Of a stretch of 64,000 bases of DNA, positions 1-8,934 are shown piece by piece; positions within the stretch are counted from its first letter, which is position 1; every line of letters starts with the position of its first letter. This DNA comes from Chryseobacterium sp. JM1 (lineage in GTDB: Bacteria; Bacteroidota; Bacteroidia; Flavobacteriales; Weeksellaceae). The position numbers and the translations under genes are program-made. The stretch lies in the NCBI RefSeq assembly GCF_000737715.1, contig NZ_JPRN01000012.1, positions 1 through 64,000 of the forward strand, in the 5' to 3' direction. The notes beneath the pieces are model-generated. The model worked only from the letters and a program-made list of their open reading frames with translations. It was not told the DNA's origin and made no database searches.

Positions 1-96
1 GGCAATTTTTTAACGGATCAAGATTTAATTTTTTTAACGCTACAGCTTCCTAGGCCACTAGAAATAGATTCACTGACAAATTTTAGTCATATAAAA

Positions 97-130
97 CAAA
101 AATCCCGGAAATTACTTTCCGGGATTTTTT
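97..130. terminator. Rho-independent terminator after the outer-membrane protein gene
   Basis: A perfect hairpin (arms AATCCCGGAAA and TTTCCGGGATT at 101-126, loop of four bases) is followed by T-rich sequence in both directions. It sits just past the stop of the minus-strand gene ending at 152. Upstream of it, positions 1-96 contain no recognisable gene. Confidence 0.85.
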
Positions 131-151
131 ATGTCTGAATAACTTGTTATT

Positions 152-829
152 CTATTTGAAGATATAGCTTAAGCTTAAGCTGATCACCTGCTCAGACTTG
201 CCTTTGTTAGTACCTCCTATGTCTTTGGCAAGATCAGGATAAGTATCTGAAAGACCAAGGTCATATTTAAGCGCTAGTTCCAGCTGTCTTTTGTAGCTAT
301 ACCCTATTCCTAATCCAAGGGCGAAATTAAAGCTTGCTGCTTTTCCACTAACTCCTGCCGGATATTTAGAGTCTGTAACCACATAATCCGGGTCATAATA
401 AGGTCTTCCTACCGGTGCATTTTTAACATTCTGACTCATCAGGAAGTTAAATCTTGGTCCTATCATTCCAAAGAATTCTGAAGCGGCTTCAGAAAAATAT
501 CCTTTAAAATAGATGGGTACACTCAGGTAGTTGTTACCATATACTGCATCATAACCGTCTTTTCCTTTAGCATCTTTATCTTTCCCCGTTTCTCCTGCAC
601 CATAGTACACGACCTCCGGCTGTAAATAAAACTGATTCGATTTTCCGATCGGGATAAGAGCTAAAACTCCACCCTGAAACGCGTATCTCGGACCAGAAGG
701 ATTATGGGCATTTCTTACTCTGGAATAGTTACCTCCTGCCGTGACACCAAATCTTGTACTTTTAAAGTCGATCTGGGCGAAAGACAGAGTGGAAAGGGTC
801 AATGCTGAGGTTAATAAAAGTTTTTTCAT
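152..829 (-). CDS. Secreted outer-membrane beta-barrel protein (PorT-like family)
   Basis: The 225-residue product starts with a signal peptide (MKKLLLTSALTLSTLSFAQ, cleaved near residue 19). The rest alternates short hydrophobic and glycine/tyrosine-rich stretches and ends in aromatic Phe-Lys (SLSYIFK), as expected for a small 8- to 10-strand porin-like barrel of the outer-membrane protein family common in Flavobacteriia. Function is unknown; such proteins range from adhesins to type IX secretion accessory proteins. It lies 21 bases downstream of sucD on the same strand and probably shares its transcript, ending at the 97-130 terminator. Confidence 0.7.
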   Translation of the reverse strand: MKKLLLTSALTLSTLSFAQIDFKSTRFGVTAGGNYSRVRNAHNPSGPRYAFQGGVLALIPIGKSNQFYLQPEVVYYGAGETGKDKDAKGKDGYDAVYGNNYLSVPIYFKGYFSEAASEFFGMIGPRFNFLMSQNVKNAPVGRPYYDPDYVVTDSKYPAGVSGKAASFNFALGLGIGYSYKRQLELALKYDLGLSDTYPDLAKDIGGTNKGKSEQVISLSLSYIFK

Positions 830-850
830 ATGTTTTGTTTTGTATAGCTA

Positions 851-1723
851 TTATCCAAGAACTTTAGCAACGGTAACTCCGATATCAGCAGGAGAATCTA
901 CTACGTTGATTCCGTTCTCTCTCATGATCTGCATTTTAGCCTGAGCAGTATCTTCATCACCTCCTACGATAGCACCGGCATGTCCCATAGTTCTTCCTTT
1001 AGGAGCAGTTTGTCCAGCGATAAATCCTACAACCGGCTTAGTAGATCCACTAGCTTTGTACCATCTTGCAGCTTCAGCCTCAAGACCACCACCGATTTCA
1101 CCGATCATTACTACCGCTTCAGTTTCAGGGTCGTTGATGAATAATTCAAGAGCTTCTCTTGTCGTCGTTCCGATGATTGGGTCACCACCGATACCGATTG
1201 CTGTAGAAACACCGTAACCCGCTTTTACTACCTGGTCAGCAGCTTCGTAAGTAAGTGTACCTGATTTTGAAACGATACCTACTTTACCTTTTTTGAAAAC
1301 GAATCCTGGCATGATACCAATTTTAGCTTCTTCAGAAGTAATGATTCCCGGACAGTTTGGACCGATTAATCTGCAGTCTCTGTCAGCGATGTAAGATTTT
1401 ACTTTCACCATATCTGCTACAGGAATACCTTCAGTAATACATACGATAACTTTGATCCCAGCTTCTGCAGCTTCCATGATCGCATCAGCAGCGAATGCAG
1501 GTGGTACGAAAATGATACTTACGTTAGCTCCAGCTTTTTCAACAGCGTCAGCTACTGTATTAAATACAGGTTTTCCTAAGTGCTCAGATCCTCCTTTGCC
1601 TGGAGTTACTCCTCCTACTACGTTGGTTCCGTATTCAATCATCTGACCTGCGTGGAAAGTACCTTCGTTCCCTGTAAATCCTTGTACAATTACTTTAGAA
1701 TCTTTGTTTACTAAAATTGACAT
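851..1723 (-). CDS. sucD: Succinyl-CoA synthetase (ADP-forming) subunit alpha
   Basis: This TCA-cycle enzyme makes succinate and ATP from succinyl-CoA in a complex with SucB. The 290 residues match full family length. The N-terminal CoA-binding Rossmann domain carries [13 protein letters not shown] and TPGKGG; GPNCPG sits near 123; the phosphohistidine motif GHAGAIV is near residue 248. sucB is not adjacent, which is common in Bacteroidota. A promoter with both consensus elements lies just upstream (1767-1800), so sucD is probably transcribed separately from the lpx genes. Confidence 0.97.
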   Translation of the reverse strand: MSILVNKDSKVIVQGFTGNEGTFHAGQMIEYGTNVVGGVTPGKGGSEHLGKPVFNTVADAVEKAGANVSIIFVPPAFAADAIMEAAEAGIKVIVCITEGIPVADMVKVKSYIADRDCRLIGPNCPGIITSEEAKIGIMPGFVFKKGKVGIVSKSGTLTYEAADQVVKAGYGVSTAIGIGGDPIIGTTTREALELFINDPETEAVVMIGEIGGGLEAEAARWYKASGSTKPVVGFIAGQTAPKGRTMGHAGAIVGGDEDTAQAKMQIMRENGINVVDSPADIGVTVAKVLG

Positions 1724-1766
1724 TTTATTGATGTTTTAATTTATTTAAATATTTTATTAATGCTCA

Positions 1767-1800
1767 CAAATTTACTTATTTTTCTTTGATTTTGGACAAA
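1767..1800 (-). promoter_or_regulatory. Bacteroidota-type promoter of sucD
   Basis: On the minus strand TTTG (1797-1800) is followed after 22 bases by TAAATTTG (1767-1774), a match to the Flavobacteriia sigma-ABfr consensus TTTG-N17-23-TAnnTTTG. Transcription would start about 35-40 bases before the sucD ATG. Confidence 0.65.
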
Positions 1801-1814
1801 ACCAAGAGAATAGT

Positions 1815-2717
1815 TTATTTGAGATTTCTCAGCTTTACTTCTTTTTTCAGATAGCCTTTAAAATCTTCTGCAAACATCCCGATATAGGTGCCTTTTTTAA
1901 GATCTCTGTTTACTCCTGTTTTACCAAGAATGACAGATCCCGCCTCGATTTTGTTACCGGAAGCGATACCCACCTGGCCCCAAAGGGTCACCTCATCTCC
2001 AATTACACAGCATCCTGCGATGCCCACCTGAGATGCGATCAGGCATTTTTTTCCGATCACCGTATCATGACCGATCTGGATTTGATTATCCAAAACAGAG
2101 CCTTCTCCAATCACCGTAGAATCTGTCACTCCTCTGTCGATGGTGCAGTTGTTTCCGATCTCCACATTGTTTTCGATAATGACATTTCCAACAGAGATCA
2201 GACGGTCAAAATTACCGTTCAATTTTCTGTAGTAGAAAGCATCACCACCCAAAACAGTTCCGGACTGGATAATTACATTATCCCCGATTTCGGTTCTGTC
2301 ACCAATCACCACATTAGGAAAGATAAGGCTGTTTTTCCCGATCTTCACATTGTTTCCAATGACTGCGGATGAGTGGATTCTTGTTCCCTCTCCTATTTCA
2401 GCATCATGAAGTTCTTCCGTGAAATTATATATTCTCGTAAAGTGAGTATTGATCTTATTGAAGTCTCTGAAAGGATCCTCAGAAACCAAAAGGGCTTTTC
2501 CTTCCGGACATTCTACCTTTTTGTCAATCAGGATGATTGTAGCGGCAGAATTCAGCGCTTTATCGTAATATTTCGGATGGTTGACAAAAACAATGTCACC
2601 CGGTTTTACCATGTGAATTTCATTGGTTCCCAATACTTCAAAGTCTTCGGGACCCACAAATTCTGAGCCTATTAATTCGGCAATCGTTTTAAGCTTTTGC
2701 GGAGAGTGGAATCTCAT
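1815..2717 (-). CDS. LpxD-like UDP-3-O-acylglucosamine N-acyltransferase paralogue
   Basis: A 300-residue left-handed beta-helix acyltransferase. An N-terminal LpxD-type uridine-binding domain (residues 1-100) precedes many hexapeptide repeats ([22 protein letters not shown]). The stretch IGHDTVIG holds the histidine corresponding to the LpxD catalytic base. It is clearly diverged from and shorter than the canonical LpxD at 5917-6948. Paralogues of this kind beside efp are common in Bacteroidota. It may acylate a lipid A precursor with a different chain or act on another nucleotide sugar; the substrate cannot be read from sequence. Confidence 0.8.
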   Translation of the reverse strand: MRFHSPQKLKTIAELIGSEFVGPEDFEVLGTNEIHMVKPGDIVFVNHPKYYDKALNSAATIILIDKKVECPEGKALLVSEDPFRDFNKINTHFTRIYNFTEELHDAEIGEGTRIHSSAVIGNNVKIGKNSLIFPNVVIGDRTEIGDNVIIQSGTVLGGDAFYYRKLNGNFDRLISVGNVIIENNVEIGNNCTIDRGVTDSTVIGEGSVLDNQIQIGHDTVIGKKCLIASQVGIAGCCVIGDEVTLWGQVGIASGNKIEAGSVILGKTGVNRDLKKGTYIGMFAEDFKGYLKKEVKLRNLK

Positions 2718-2742
2718 AACAATAGATTTTCTTATAAAAACA

Positions 2743-2772
2743 AAATTCGGACTGCTAGTGCAAACCGAATTT
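2743..2772 (-). terminator. Possible terminator between efp and the lpxD paralogue
   Basis: Inverted repeat AAATTCGG / CCGAATTT (2743-2750 and 2765-2772) followed on the minus strand by TGTTTTTAT. It lies 15 bases after the efp stop. The long 14-base loop makes this a weak or attenuating terminator. Confidence 0.45.
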
Positions 2773-2787
2773 ATGTAAATTTTATGA

Positions 2788-3351
2788 TTATTTTACTCTT
2801 TCTAAGTAGCTACCGTCTTCAGTGTTTACTTTGATTTTATCACCTGGCTCGATGAATAATGGAACCATTACTCTTGCTCCGGTTTCAACGATTGAGTTCT
2901 TAAGAGCATTCGTTGCCGTGTTTCCTTTTACACCCGGATCAGCTTCGATTACTTCCAGATAAACTGACTGAGGAAGTTCTGCAGAAAGCGGAGTTTCGTC
3001 AGCTTCTTTCAAAATGATCGTTACTTCTTCACCAGCTTTCATAAACTGAGAGTTTTCGATCATCTCTTTATTCAGATATAATTGAGAGAAGTCATCATTA
3101 TTCATGAAGTGGAAACCATTCTCATCATCATAAAGATACTGGAATTTTCTGGTGATTACTTTTACTTCATCAATTTTGTGTCCTGCAGAGAAAGTATTGT
3201 CAAGAACTTTTCCGTTCGTTACCGATTTTAGTTTTGTTCTTACGAAAGCAGGTCCTTTCCCTGGCTTTACGTGCATAAATTCAACTACTTTGAAAATATC
3301 ATTGCTAAACTCGATGCAAAGTCCTTTTCTTATATCGTTACTTGTTGCCAT
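2788..3351 (-). CDS. efp: Translation elongation factor P
   Basis: EF-P rescues ribosomes stalled at polyproline. The 187-residue product has the family's three beta-barrel domains. The N-terminal KOW-like domain carries [10 protein letters not shown], whose lysine occupies the tip that is modified in many species; the C-terminal OB domain ends with DGSYLERVK. No modification enzyme (epmA or earP type) is seen nearby. It sits within the lipid A gene block, as in many Bacteroidota. Confidence 0.97.
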   Translation of the reverse strand: MATSNDIRKGLCIEFSNDIFKVVEFMHVKPGKGPAFVRTKLKSVTNGKVLDNTFSAGHKIDEVKVITRKFQYLYDDENGFHFMNNDDFSQLYLNKEMIENSQFMKAGEEVTIILKEADETPLSAELPQSVYLEVIEADPGVKGNTATNALKNSIVETGARVMVPLFIEPGDKIKVNTEDGSYLERVK

Positions 3352-3377
3352 TAATGTATTTATATTACTTTTTTATA

Positions 3378-3710
3378 CTATTTGTTAAGAATTATATTCA
3401 AAATGGACCCTATTTTGTCACTTTTCGTTTCATTCAACTTTATTGGTCCGTATCCCTTTTCAGAAAAATGCTCATTAGATTCAAAATAATTTATGTCTTT
3501 TTTAAAACCATTGTTTTTAATATAAACGTCTCTTAAACTTTGATTTATATCCAACTTTATATTTTTTGCTATATTGTCATTCTGATTGTACATCTTCTGT
3601 CTTTCAATGTTTGGTTTGAAAGATCTATTTTCAGTTTTTATACTTTCTTTCTCCTGTCCCCATATTATTGATGAAGAGATAAACAATGGGATTAAAAATA
3701 GTTTTTTCAT
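3378..3710 (-). CDS. Small secreted protein of unknown function
   Basis: I do not recognise a family. The 110 residues begin with a signal peptide (MKKLFLIPLFISSSIIWGQ, cleavage near 19). The mature part is hydrophilic, rich in Asn and Lys, without cysteines or clear repeats. The gene is more AT-rich than its neighbours. It sits 21 bases after lpxA and 26 bases before efp, all on one strand, so it interrupts the otherwise typical lpxA-efp order and is probably cotranscribed. The signal peptide and spacing make it a credible gene despite the lack of homologues I can name. Confidence 0.65.
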   Translation of the reverse strand: MKKLFLIPLFISSSIIWGQEKESIKTENRSFKPNIERQKMYNQNDNIAKNIKLDINQSLRDVYIKNNGFKKDINYFESNEHFSEKGYGPIKLNETKSDKIGSILNIILNK

Positions 3711-3731
3711 TTGTGTTGTGTTTATAAATTA

Positions 3732-4526
3732 CTAGTTGCTATCCTTGGTCGTTCCGTATCCTTTCACAATACCTCTTGGAGAGTTCTGGATAAACTGAAG
3801 AATTTCGTCTCTTTCAGCTGTCGGAAGCATTTCTTTTTCAATAAATGCCAAAGCCTGGGAAACGTTCATCTTCATCTGGAAGATGGCTCTGTAGATTTTC
3901 TGAATTTCAAAGATCTTCTCATTGGAGAATCCTCGTCTTCTTAATCCTACAGAATTGATCCCTGCATAAGAAATCGGGTCTCTTGCTACTTTTACGTAAG
4001 GTGGAATATCTTTTCTGATCAAAGATCCTCCGGAGATCATGGTATGTTTTCCGATCTTACCAAACTGCTGTACTGCAGATAATCCTCCCATTACGGTAAA
4101 ATCACCTATTTCTACGTGTCCTGCAATACCACAACCGTTGGCGATGATCACATTGTCACCAATGATACAGTCGTGTGCGATATGAGAAGTTGCCATAATA
4201 AGGCAGTTGCTGCCGACTCTGGTAAATCCTAACGCTTTGGTTCCTCTGTTGACGGTGACACATTCTCTTAAAGTAGTACTGTCTCCAATAATGGTCTGTG
4301 TATCTTCCCCATCAAATTTCAGATCCTGAGGGATCGCAGAGATTACAGTTCCTGGAAAAATTTTACAATCCTTTCCTATTCTTGCTCCATCCATGATGGT
4401 AACATTCGGTCCGATCCAGGTTCCTTCTCCTATTTCCACGTCCCCTGCTATTGTAGTAAAAGGTTCTACAATAACATTTTTGCTGATTTTTGCGCGTTTA
4501 TCTACGGCGGCTAATTGATGAATCAT
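3732..4526 (-). CDS. lpxA: Acyl-ACP--UDP-N-acetylglucosamine O-acyltransferase
   Basis: First enzyme of lipid A synthesis: transfers a 3-hydroxyacyl chain from ACP to the 3-OH of UDP-GlcNAc. The 264 residues match family length. About ten hexapeptide-repeat coils fill residues 1-190, including the catalytic-histidine region (SHIAHDCIIG) and the GGLSAVQQFGKIG segment; the C-terminal helical domain follows. The start abuts the stop of lpxC-fabZ directly, so the two are translationally coupled. Confidence 0.97.
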   Translation of the reverse strand: MIHQLAAVDKRAKISKNVIVEPFTTIAGDVEIGEGTWIGPNVTIMDGARIGKDCKIFPGTVISAIPQDLKFDGEDTQTIIGDSTTLRECVTVNRGTKALGFTRVGSNCLIMATSHIAHDCIIGDNVIIANGCGIAGHVEIGDFTVMGGLSAVQQFGKIGKHTMISGGSLIRKDIPPYVKVARDPISYAGINSVGLRRRGFSNEKIFEIQKIYRAIFQMKMNVSQALAFIEKEMLPTAERDEILQFIQNSPRGIVKGYGTTKDSN

Positions 4527-5924
4527 TTAATCAACTTTATTTTTTGCAACTTGAGCCATTAACTCTGCTTCTACAACCACGGTACCTCCTACATATCCAT
4601 ATCCCTGCATATGTACAATACCTCTTCGGATGGGCTCTATCAATTCAATCTTGAAAATAATAGTATCACCTGGAACTACTTTTTTCTTGAATTTCACTTT
4701 ATCGATTTTGATAAAATAAGTAGAATAATTTTCCGGATCCGGAACGCTTGCCAACACAAGGATACCTCCCGTCTGTGCCAAAGCTTCTACCTGAAGAACT
4801 CCAGGCATTACAGGCTCTTTAGGGAAATGTCCTACGAAGAAAGGCTCATTCATGGTCACATTTTTCAAACCTACTACATGAGAGTCTGAAAGTTCAAGAA
4901 CTTTATCGATCAGTAAGAACGGAGGTCTGTGCGGCATAAGACGCATAATTCCGTTGATATCAAATACAGGTTCTTTGGTAAGGTCAAAATCCGGCACGTT
5001 TTTCTTTTTCTGAAGTTTCCACTGACGGTTTAGTTTTTTCGCAAACTGGGTATTCACAAAGTGCCCCGGTTTGTTTGCAATGACTTTACCTTTTATTTTT
5101 ACACCAGCTAAAGCAAGGTCACCAATTACATCAAGTAATTTATGTCTCGCCGCTTCGTTCGGGTAGTTTAATGTAAGATTGTCTAAAATACCGTTCGGTC
5201 TGATAGAAACATTGTCTTTTCCGAAGGCTTTTTTCAATTTCTCTGTCGTTTCAGGAGTGAGATCCTTATCTACATAGACAATCGCATTAGAGATATCTCC
5301 TCCTCTGATCAATCCGTGATCCAGCAACATTTCAAGCTCATGTAAAAAGCTGAATGTTCTTGCAGAAGAAATTTCGTCTTTAAATTCTGAAATATTTTTA
5401 AGCGTAGCATTCTGGGTGCCCAATACTTTGGTTCCAAAATCTACCATGGTAGTCACTTCATAAGTATCTGAAGGGATAATCGTGATTTCTGATCCTGATG
5501 CAGGGTCTGCATAGCTCAAAACTTCTTTGATCACCAGGTATTCTCTGGCTATGTTCTGCTCTACAATACCTACACTTTCAATAGCCTCAACAAAGAATTT
5601 TGAAGACCCATCTAAAATTGGAGGTTCTGAAGCATCCATTTCCAGAATAGCGTTATCTACATCACAGCCTACCAAAGCAGCCAAAAGGTGCTCACAAGTT
5701 GTGATTTTTACGCCCAGCTTTTCTAATGTTGTTCCTCTTTCTGTTGCTACTACATAATTAACATCAGCTTCTACCTGAGGATGTCCCTCCAGGTCTGTTC
5801 TTACGAACACAAAACCTGTATTTTCTTTAGCAGGTTTAATGGTAAGTTTTACTTCTTTACCAGTATGAAGGCCAATTCCAGAAAGCGTTACTTCTTCCTG
5901 GAGTGTTTTTTGCATATCACTCAT
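4527..5924 (-). CDS. lpxC: Bifunctional UDP-3-O-acyl-GlcNAc deacetylase / 3-hydroxyacyl-ACP dehydratase
   Basis: A Bacteroidota-typical fusion. Residues 1 to about 310 are LpxC, the committed Zn-dependent deacetylase of lipid A synthesis: TCEHLLAA (His79), and [13 protein letters not shown] with the other His and Asp ligands. From about 320 to the end is FabZ, the fatty-acid dehydratase, with [12 protein letters not shown] and [11 protein letters not shown] holding the catalytic His. I chose the ATG at 5924 (465 residues): it puts the zinc histidine at 79 as in E. coli LpxC, whereas the longer reading needs a TTG. The start overlaps the lpxD stop by 8 bases, indicating coupling. Confidence 0.96.
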   Translation of the reverse strand: MSDMQKTLQEEVTLSGIGLHTGKEVKLTIKPAKENTGFVFVRTDLEGHPQVEADVNYVVATERGTTLEKLGVKITTCEHLLAALVGCDVDNAILEMDASEPPILDGSSKFFVEAIESVGIVEQNIAREYLVIKEVLSYADPASGSEITIIPSDTYEVTTMVDFGTKVLGTQNATLKNISEFKDEISSARTFSFLHELEMLLDHGLIRGGDISNAIVYVDKDLTPETTEKLKKAFGKDNVSIRPNGILDNLTLNYPNEAARHKLLDVIGDLALAGVKIKGKVIANKPGHFVNTQFAKKLNRQWKLQKKKNVPDFDLTKEPVFDINGIMRLMPHRPPFLLIDKVLELSDSHVVGLKNVTMNEPFFVGHFPKEPVMPGVLQVEALAQTGGILVLASVPDPENYSTYFIKIDKVKFKKKVVPGDTIIFKIELIEPIRRGIVHMQGYGYVGGTVVVEAELMAQVAKNKVD

Positions 5925-6948
5925 TAGTTTTATCTTTTGAGGTATCCTCAAGATTATTTATTCTTCGTACAATTTCAGTAAAATTTCTGAAATGAACATA
6001 GTTTCTAAGATAGTCATTGTAGCTTATCGCCGGAGATCCGTACAGCGTTTCTTTATCATTAACGCTTGAATTCACCCCGCTCTGAGCCTGAATTTTAACC
6101 TGGTTGCCAATTTTGATATGGCCTACCACTCCTACCTGCCCTCCGATCTGGTTCCAGTCTCCGATGGTCGTAGATCCCGCTATTCCGGCCTGCGCTGCAA
6201 TAACGTTGTTCTGTCCGATCTTCACATTATGAGCGATCTGGATCAGGTTATCGATCTTCGTTCCTTTTCCGATGATGGTGGAACCGATGGTAGCTCTGTC
6301 GATGCTACAGTTTGAACCGATCTCTACGTCGTCTTCAATGATCACATTACCCAGCTGAGGAATCTTTTTGAATCCTTCTGCTGTAGGTTGAAAACCGAAT
6401 CCGTCGCCACCCACAACCGTGTTGGAATGGATCACACAGTTGTCCCCGATAATACAGTAGTCATAGATTCTGGCACCACTGTCAATTTTACAGTTTTTAC
6501 CAATCTTTACTCCTTTACCGATATACACATGCGGATAAATCTGCGCACCTTCTCCGATCTTAGCTTTCTCCGAAACATAAGTAAATGCCCCGATGTAAGC
6601 CTTGTCACCAATCACAGCAGTTTCATGAATAGAAGAACCGGTTTCGATTCCTTCTTTTCTTCCCTGCATTTCCTGGTACAGATTCATTAAGATCTGGAAA
6701 GAAAGGTATGCATCCTTTACAACAATTAAGGTAGGATTATAATTAACTTTATCTATAAGTTTTTCCGAAACAATAATAACGGAGCATTTTGAGGTATCTA
6801 AAAAATGCGAAAATCGATCTTGTGCTATAAAAGAAAGATGCCCTGATTCACCATTCTCAATTGGTGAAACCCCAGTAATAACCGTACTTTCGTCGCCTAT
6901 TATTTGTCCGTCAATAAAACTTGCAATTTGCGAAGCTGTAAATTCCAT
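5917..6948 (-). CDS. lpxD: UDP-3-O-(3-hydroxyacyl)glucosamine N-acyltransferase
   Basis: Third step of lipid A synthesis: adds the second 3-hydroxyacyl chain to the 2-amino group. The 343-residue product has the N-terminal LpxD domain (1-100) and a long hexapeptide helix; [10 protein letters not shown] carries the catalytic His, and the C-terminal coiled segment ends at [10 protein letters not shown] chose the ATG at 6948, giving [12 protein letters not shown], as in relatives; the 9 bases upstream would require a TTG that lies inside the promoter -7 box. It is the first gene of lpxD-lpxC/fabZ-lpxA, with overlapping or abutting joins. Confidence 0.96.
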   Translation of the reverse strand: MEFTASQIASFIDGQIIGDESTVITGVSPIENGESGHLSFIAQDRFSHFLDTSKCSVIIVSEKLIDKVNYNPTLIVVKDAYLSFQILMNLYQEMQGRKEGIETGSSIHETAVIGDKAYIGAFTYVSEKAKIGEGAQIYPHVYIGKGVKIGKNCKIDSGARIYDYCIIGDNCVIHSNTVVGGDGFGFQPTAEGFKKIPQLGNVIIEDDVEIGSNCSIDRATIGSTIIGKGTKIDNLIQIAHNVKIGQNNVIAAQAGIAGSTTIGDWNQIGGQVGVVGHIKIGNQVKIQAQSGVNSSVNDKETLYGSPAISYNDYLRNYVHFRNFTEIVRRINNLEDTSKDKTNE

Positions 6949-6954
6949 ATTCTG

Positions 6955-6983
6955 CAAAGATAAGAAATTCTGTAATTCGCAAA
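6955..6983 (-). promoter_or_regulatory. Strong Bacteroidota promoter driving a probably leaderless lpxD mRNA
   Basis: Minus-strand TTTG (6980-6983), a 17-base spacer and TATCTTTG (6955-6962) match the full consensus. The lpxD ATG begins at 6948, six bases after the -7 box, which is about where transcription should start. The mRNA would therefore have almost no 5' leader. Confidence 0.75.
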
Positions 6984-7020
6984 CATTTTTTGATTTTAGG
7001 AACGTGAATTTTAATATTAT

Positions 7021-8247
7021 TTAAGAAATTATGTTGGAAATTTCCCGTGGAAAAGTGAGAATATATCTGGCCGTCTTATGAACCATAAGCCCCGACAACA
7101 GCTGGTCCTGGGACTCTTCCAACCTTATCTTTTTGCCATCTTTCTGTAGAAGGTAAATTGGCTGCTTTTCTGTGTCATATGGGAGTAATTTTCTTTTAAT
7201 CTCATGCACAAGCTCATTTCCATTATCGATTCCGAAAAATTCATTGGTCTTTTTTATTTTTTCTTCAATAAATTCCGGAGCAAAAGGACGCGTAGAAATA
7301 ACCGTTTTGGGAAGATTTCGCTGAATCACGCACTTGCACCAATAAGAAAGGATAAAGTCTTCAGAATTCTGCCAGGATTTCATGGCATGAATTATATCAT
7401 TATCATCAAGCTGGTTAAACCGATAAATATCCTCATCGGTAGCCGAGCTTTTTGCACGGTACAGAAAATACTTCAGATTCTCGCCTGCAGGTAGGTCCAT
7501 GCCCTGGGAAACCAGATATTTTGCTCTCTTTAGGATCTCAACCAAAAGAAACTCAGCGAGTGCCGAAGTTTTATGATAATAGACCTGCCAATACATAAAC
7601 ATTCTGGCGGTCAGGAAATTTTCAATAGAATAAACGCCTTTTGCATCGATGACCAATTCGCCTTCGCTGCAAACATTCATCATGGAAATAATTCTCTGTG
7701 TATTAATATTTCCTTCCGAAACGCCTGTAAAAAAGCTGTCACGATTCAAATAATCAAGTCTGTCTACATCAAGCTGTGAAGAAATAAGCTGGTTGAAAAA
7801 TTTTCTATGGTATTTTCCCTGAAACATTTCGATCGCTACAGAAAGCTGGCCGCCAAATTCTTCATTTAGCTTATTCATCAGTAACAGCGAAAGTTTTTCG
7901 TGATGCCAGTCGTCCATCAGCATATTTTCCAGTGCGTGGGAAAACGGTCCGTGCCCGATATCGTGCATCAGAATGGCAAGCATGGCACCTTTTTCTTCTT
8001 CTTCAGAGATTTTAATTCCTTTCTGGCGAAGGGTTTCCAATGCTGTAAACATCAGATGCATCGCTCCCAGTGCATGATGAAATCTGGTGTGGGTAGCTCC
8101 GGGAAAGATGAGATTCAGAAGTCCGGTTTGCCCTATCCTCCGTAGTCTTTGAAAGTAAGGATGTTCGATAACGTCAAATAAAATTTCATGTGGGATTCTG
8201 ATGAAACCATGAACGGGGTCGTTGATGATCTTTAGCTTGTTCTGCAT
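7021..8247 (-). CDS. HD-domain phosphohydrolase (dGTPase/SAMHD1-like)
   Basis: A metal-dependent phosphohydrolase of the HD superfamily, probably acting on nucleotides. The 408-residue product carries the HD signature: FHHALGAMHLM near residue 60, then MHDIGHGPFSHALE near 105, and QLDVDRLDYLNRDS near 175 with the last metal-ligand Asp. N-terminal NDPVHGFI is typical of the SAMHD1-like subgroup. Start is the ATG at 8247; the longer reading begins with TTG. A TAACTTTG box (8269-8276) lies upstream. It precedes lpxD on the same strand but lpxD has its own promoter. Confidence 0.85.
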   Translation of the reverse strand: MQNKLKIINDPVHGFIRIPHEILFDVIEHPYFQRLRRIGQTGLLNLIFPGATHTRFHHALGAMHLMFTALETLRQKGIKISEEEEKGAMLAILMHDIGHGPFSHALENMLMDDWHHEKLSLLLMNKLNEEFGGQLSVAIEMFQGKYHRKFFNQLISSQLDVDRLDYLNRDSFFTGVSEGNINTQRIISMMNVCSEGELVIDAKGVYSIENFLTARMFMYWQVYYHKTSALAEFLLVEILKRAKYLVSQGMDLPAGENLKYFLYRAKSSATDEDIYRFNQLDDNDIIHAMKSWQNSEDFILSYWCKCVIQRNLPKTVISTRPFAPEFIEEKIKKTNEFFGIDNGNELVHEIKRKLLPYDTEKQPIYLLQKDGKKIRLEESQDQLLSGLMVHKTARYILTFPREISNIIS

Positions 8248-8268
8248 TGAAACGTCGATATTAGTAAA

Positions 8269-8276
8269 CAAAGTTA
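8269..8276 (-). promoter_or_regulatory. Candidate -7 box of the HD-domain gene
   Basis: TAACTTTG matches TAnnTTTG and would start transcription about 15 bases before the ATG at 8247. No clear TTTG is found at the proper distance upstream, so the call is tentative. Confidence 0.4.
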
Positions 8277-8375
8277 GGGATTTTAAATTTTAAGCGTTAT
8301 TAAATTGATGTTAAAGAATTTCACGCGTGTAAAAACAGATAATTTGCCAGTATGATTTATGTTCTAATTTTTTTT

Positions 8376-8850
8376 ACCACGGATTTCACATATTACATAG
8401 ATGTTTATGCTTTAAGAATTCATTTGTGGCATTTGTGAAGATATTTGTGTTTTAATTTTTTTAACCACGGATTTCACAGATTTACAAAGATGTTTACGCT
8501 TTAAGAATTCATTTGTGGTATTCGTGAAGATATTTATGATGTTTGTGTTTTATTTTTTTGACCACAGATTTCACAGATTTACACAGATGTTTATGCTTTA
8601 AGAATTCATTTGTGGCATTAGTGAAGATATTTATGATGTTTGTGTTTTATTTTTTTGACCACGGATTTCACAGATTTACACAGATGTTTACGCTTTAAGA
8701 ATTCATTTGTGGTATTCGTGAAGATATTTATGATGTTTGTGTTTTATTTTTTTGACCACGGATTTCACAGATTTACACAGATGTTTACGCTTTAAGAATT
8801 CATTTGTGGCATTAGTGAAGATATTTGTGATATTTGTGTTTTATTTTTTT
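8376..8850. repeat. Five tandem ~97-bp repeats
   Basis: Units start at 8376 (88 bp), 8464, 8561, 8658 and 8755 (97 bp each), followed by a decayed sixth start. Each begins ACCACGGATTTCACAGATTT, holds GAATTCATTTGTGGCATT in the middle and ends in a T-rich run. The start and the reverse complement of the middle share a CAC-AAAT-like pattern, so each unit could fold on itself. Differences between units are single bases and partly alternate. The 8281-8934 interval otherwise contains no gene. Confidence 0.93.
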
Positions 8851-8900
8851 TCAACCCTGGATTTATACGGCTGTTTTCTACGTATTCTGTTTTAAAAATA

Positions 8901-8908
8901 TATCTTTG
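8901..8908 (+). promoter_or_regulatory. Candidate -7 box of the S41 peptidase gene
   Basis: TATCTTTG fits TAnnTTTG exactly and lies 26 bases before the ATG at 8935. A good -33 TTTG is not seen; that position falls just after the repeat array. Confidence 0.45.
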
Positions 8909-8934
8909 ATTGTATAAATAATCTGTTCTACTTA

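Noticed and set aside
1-132. Open plus-strand frame from the window edge
   Set aside because: About 44 codons without family resemblance, running through the terminator hairpin; most likely chance.
5925-5951. Longer start of LpxC-FabZ
   Set aside because: It requires a TTG and shifts the zinc histidine away from position 79; the ATG at 5924 fits better.
8376-8850. Possible CRISPR array
   Set aside because: The repeated unit is the whole ~97 bp, with no unique spacers between short repeats and no cas genes nearby.
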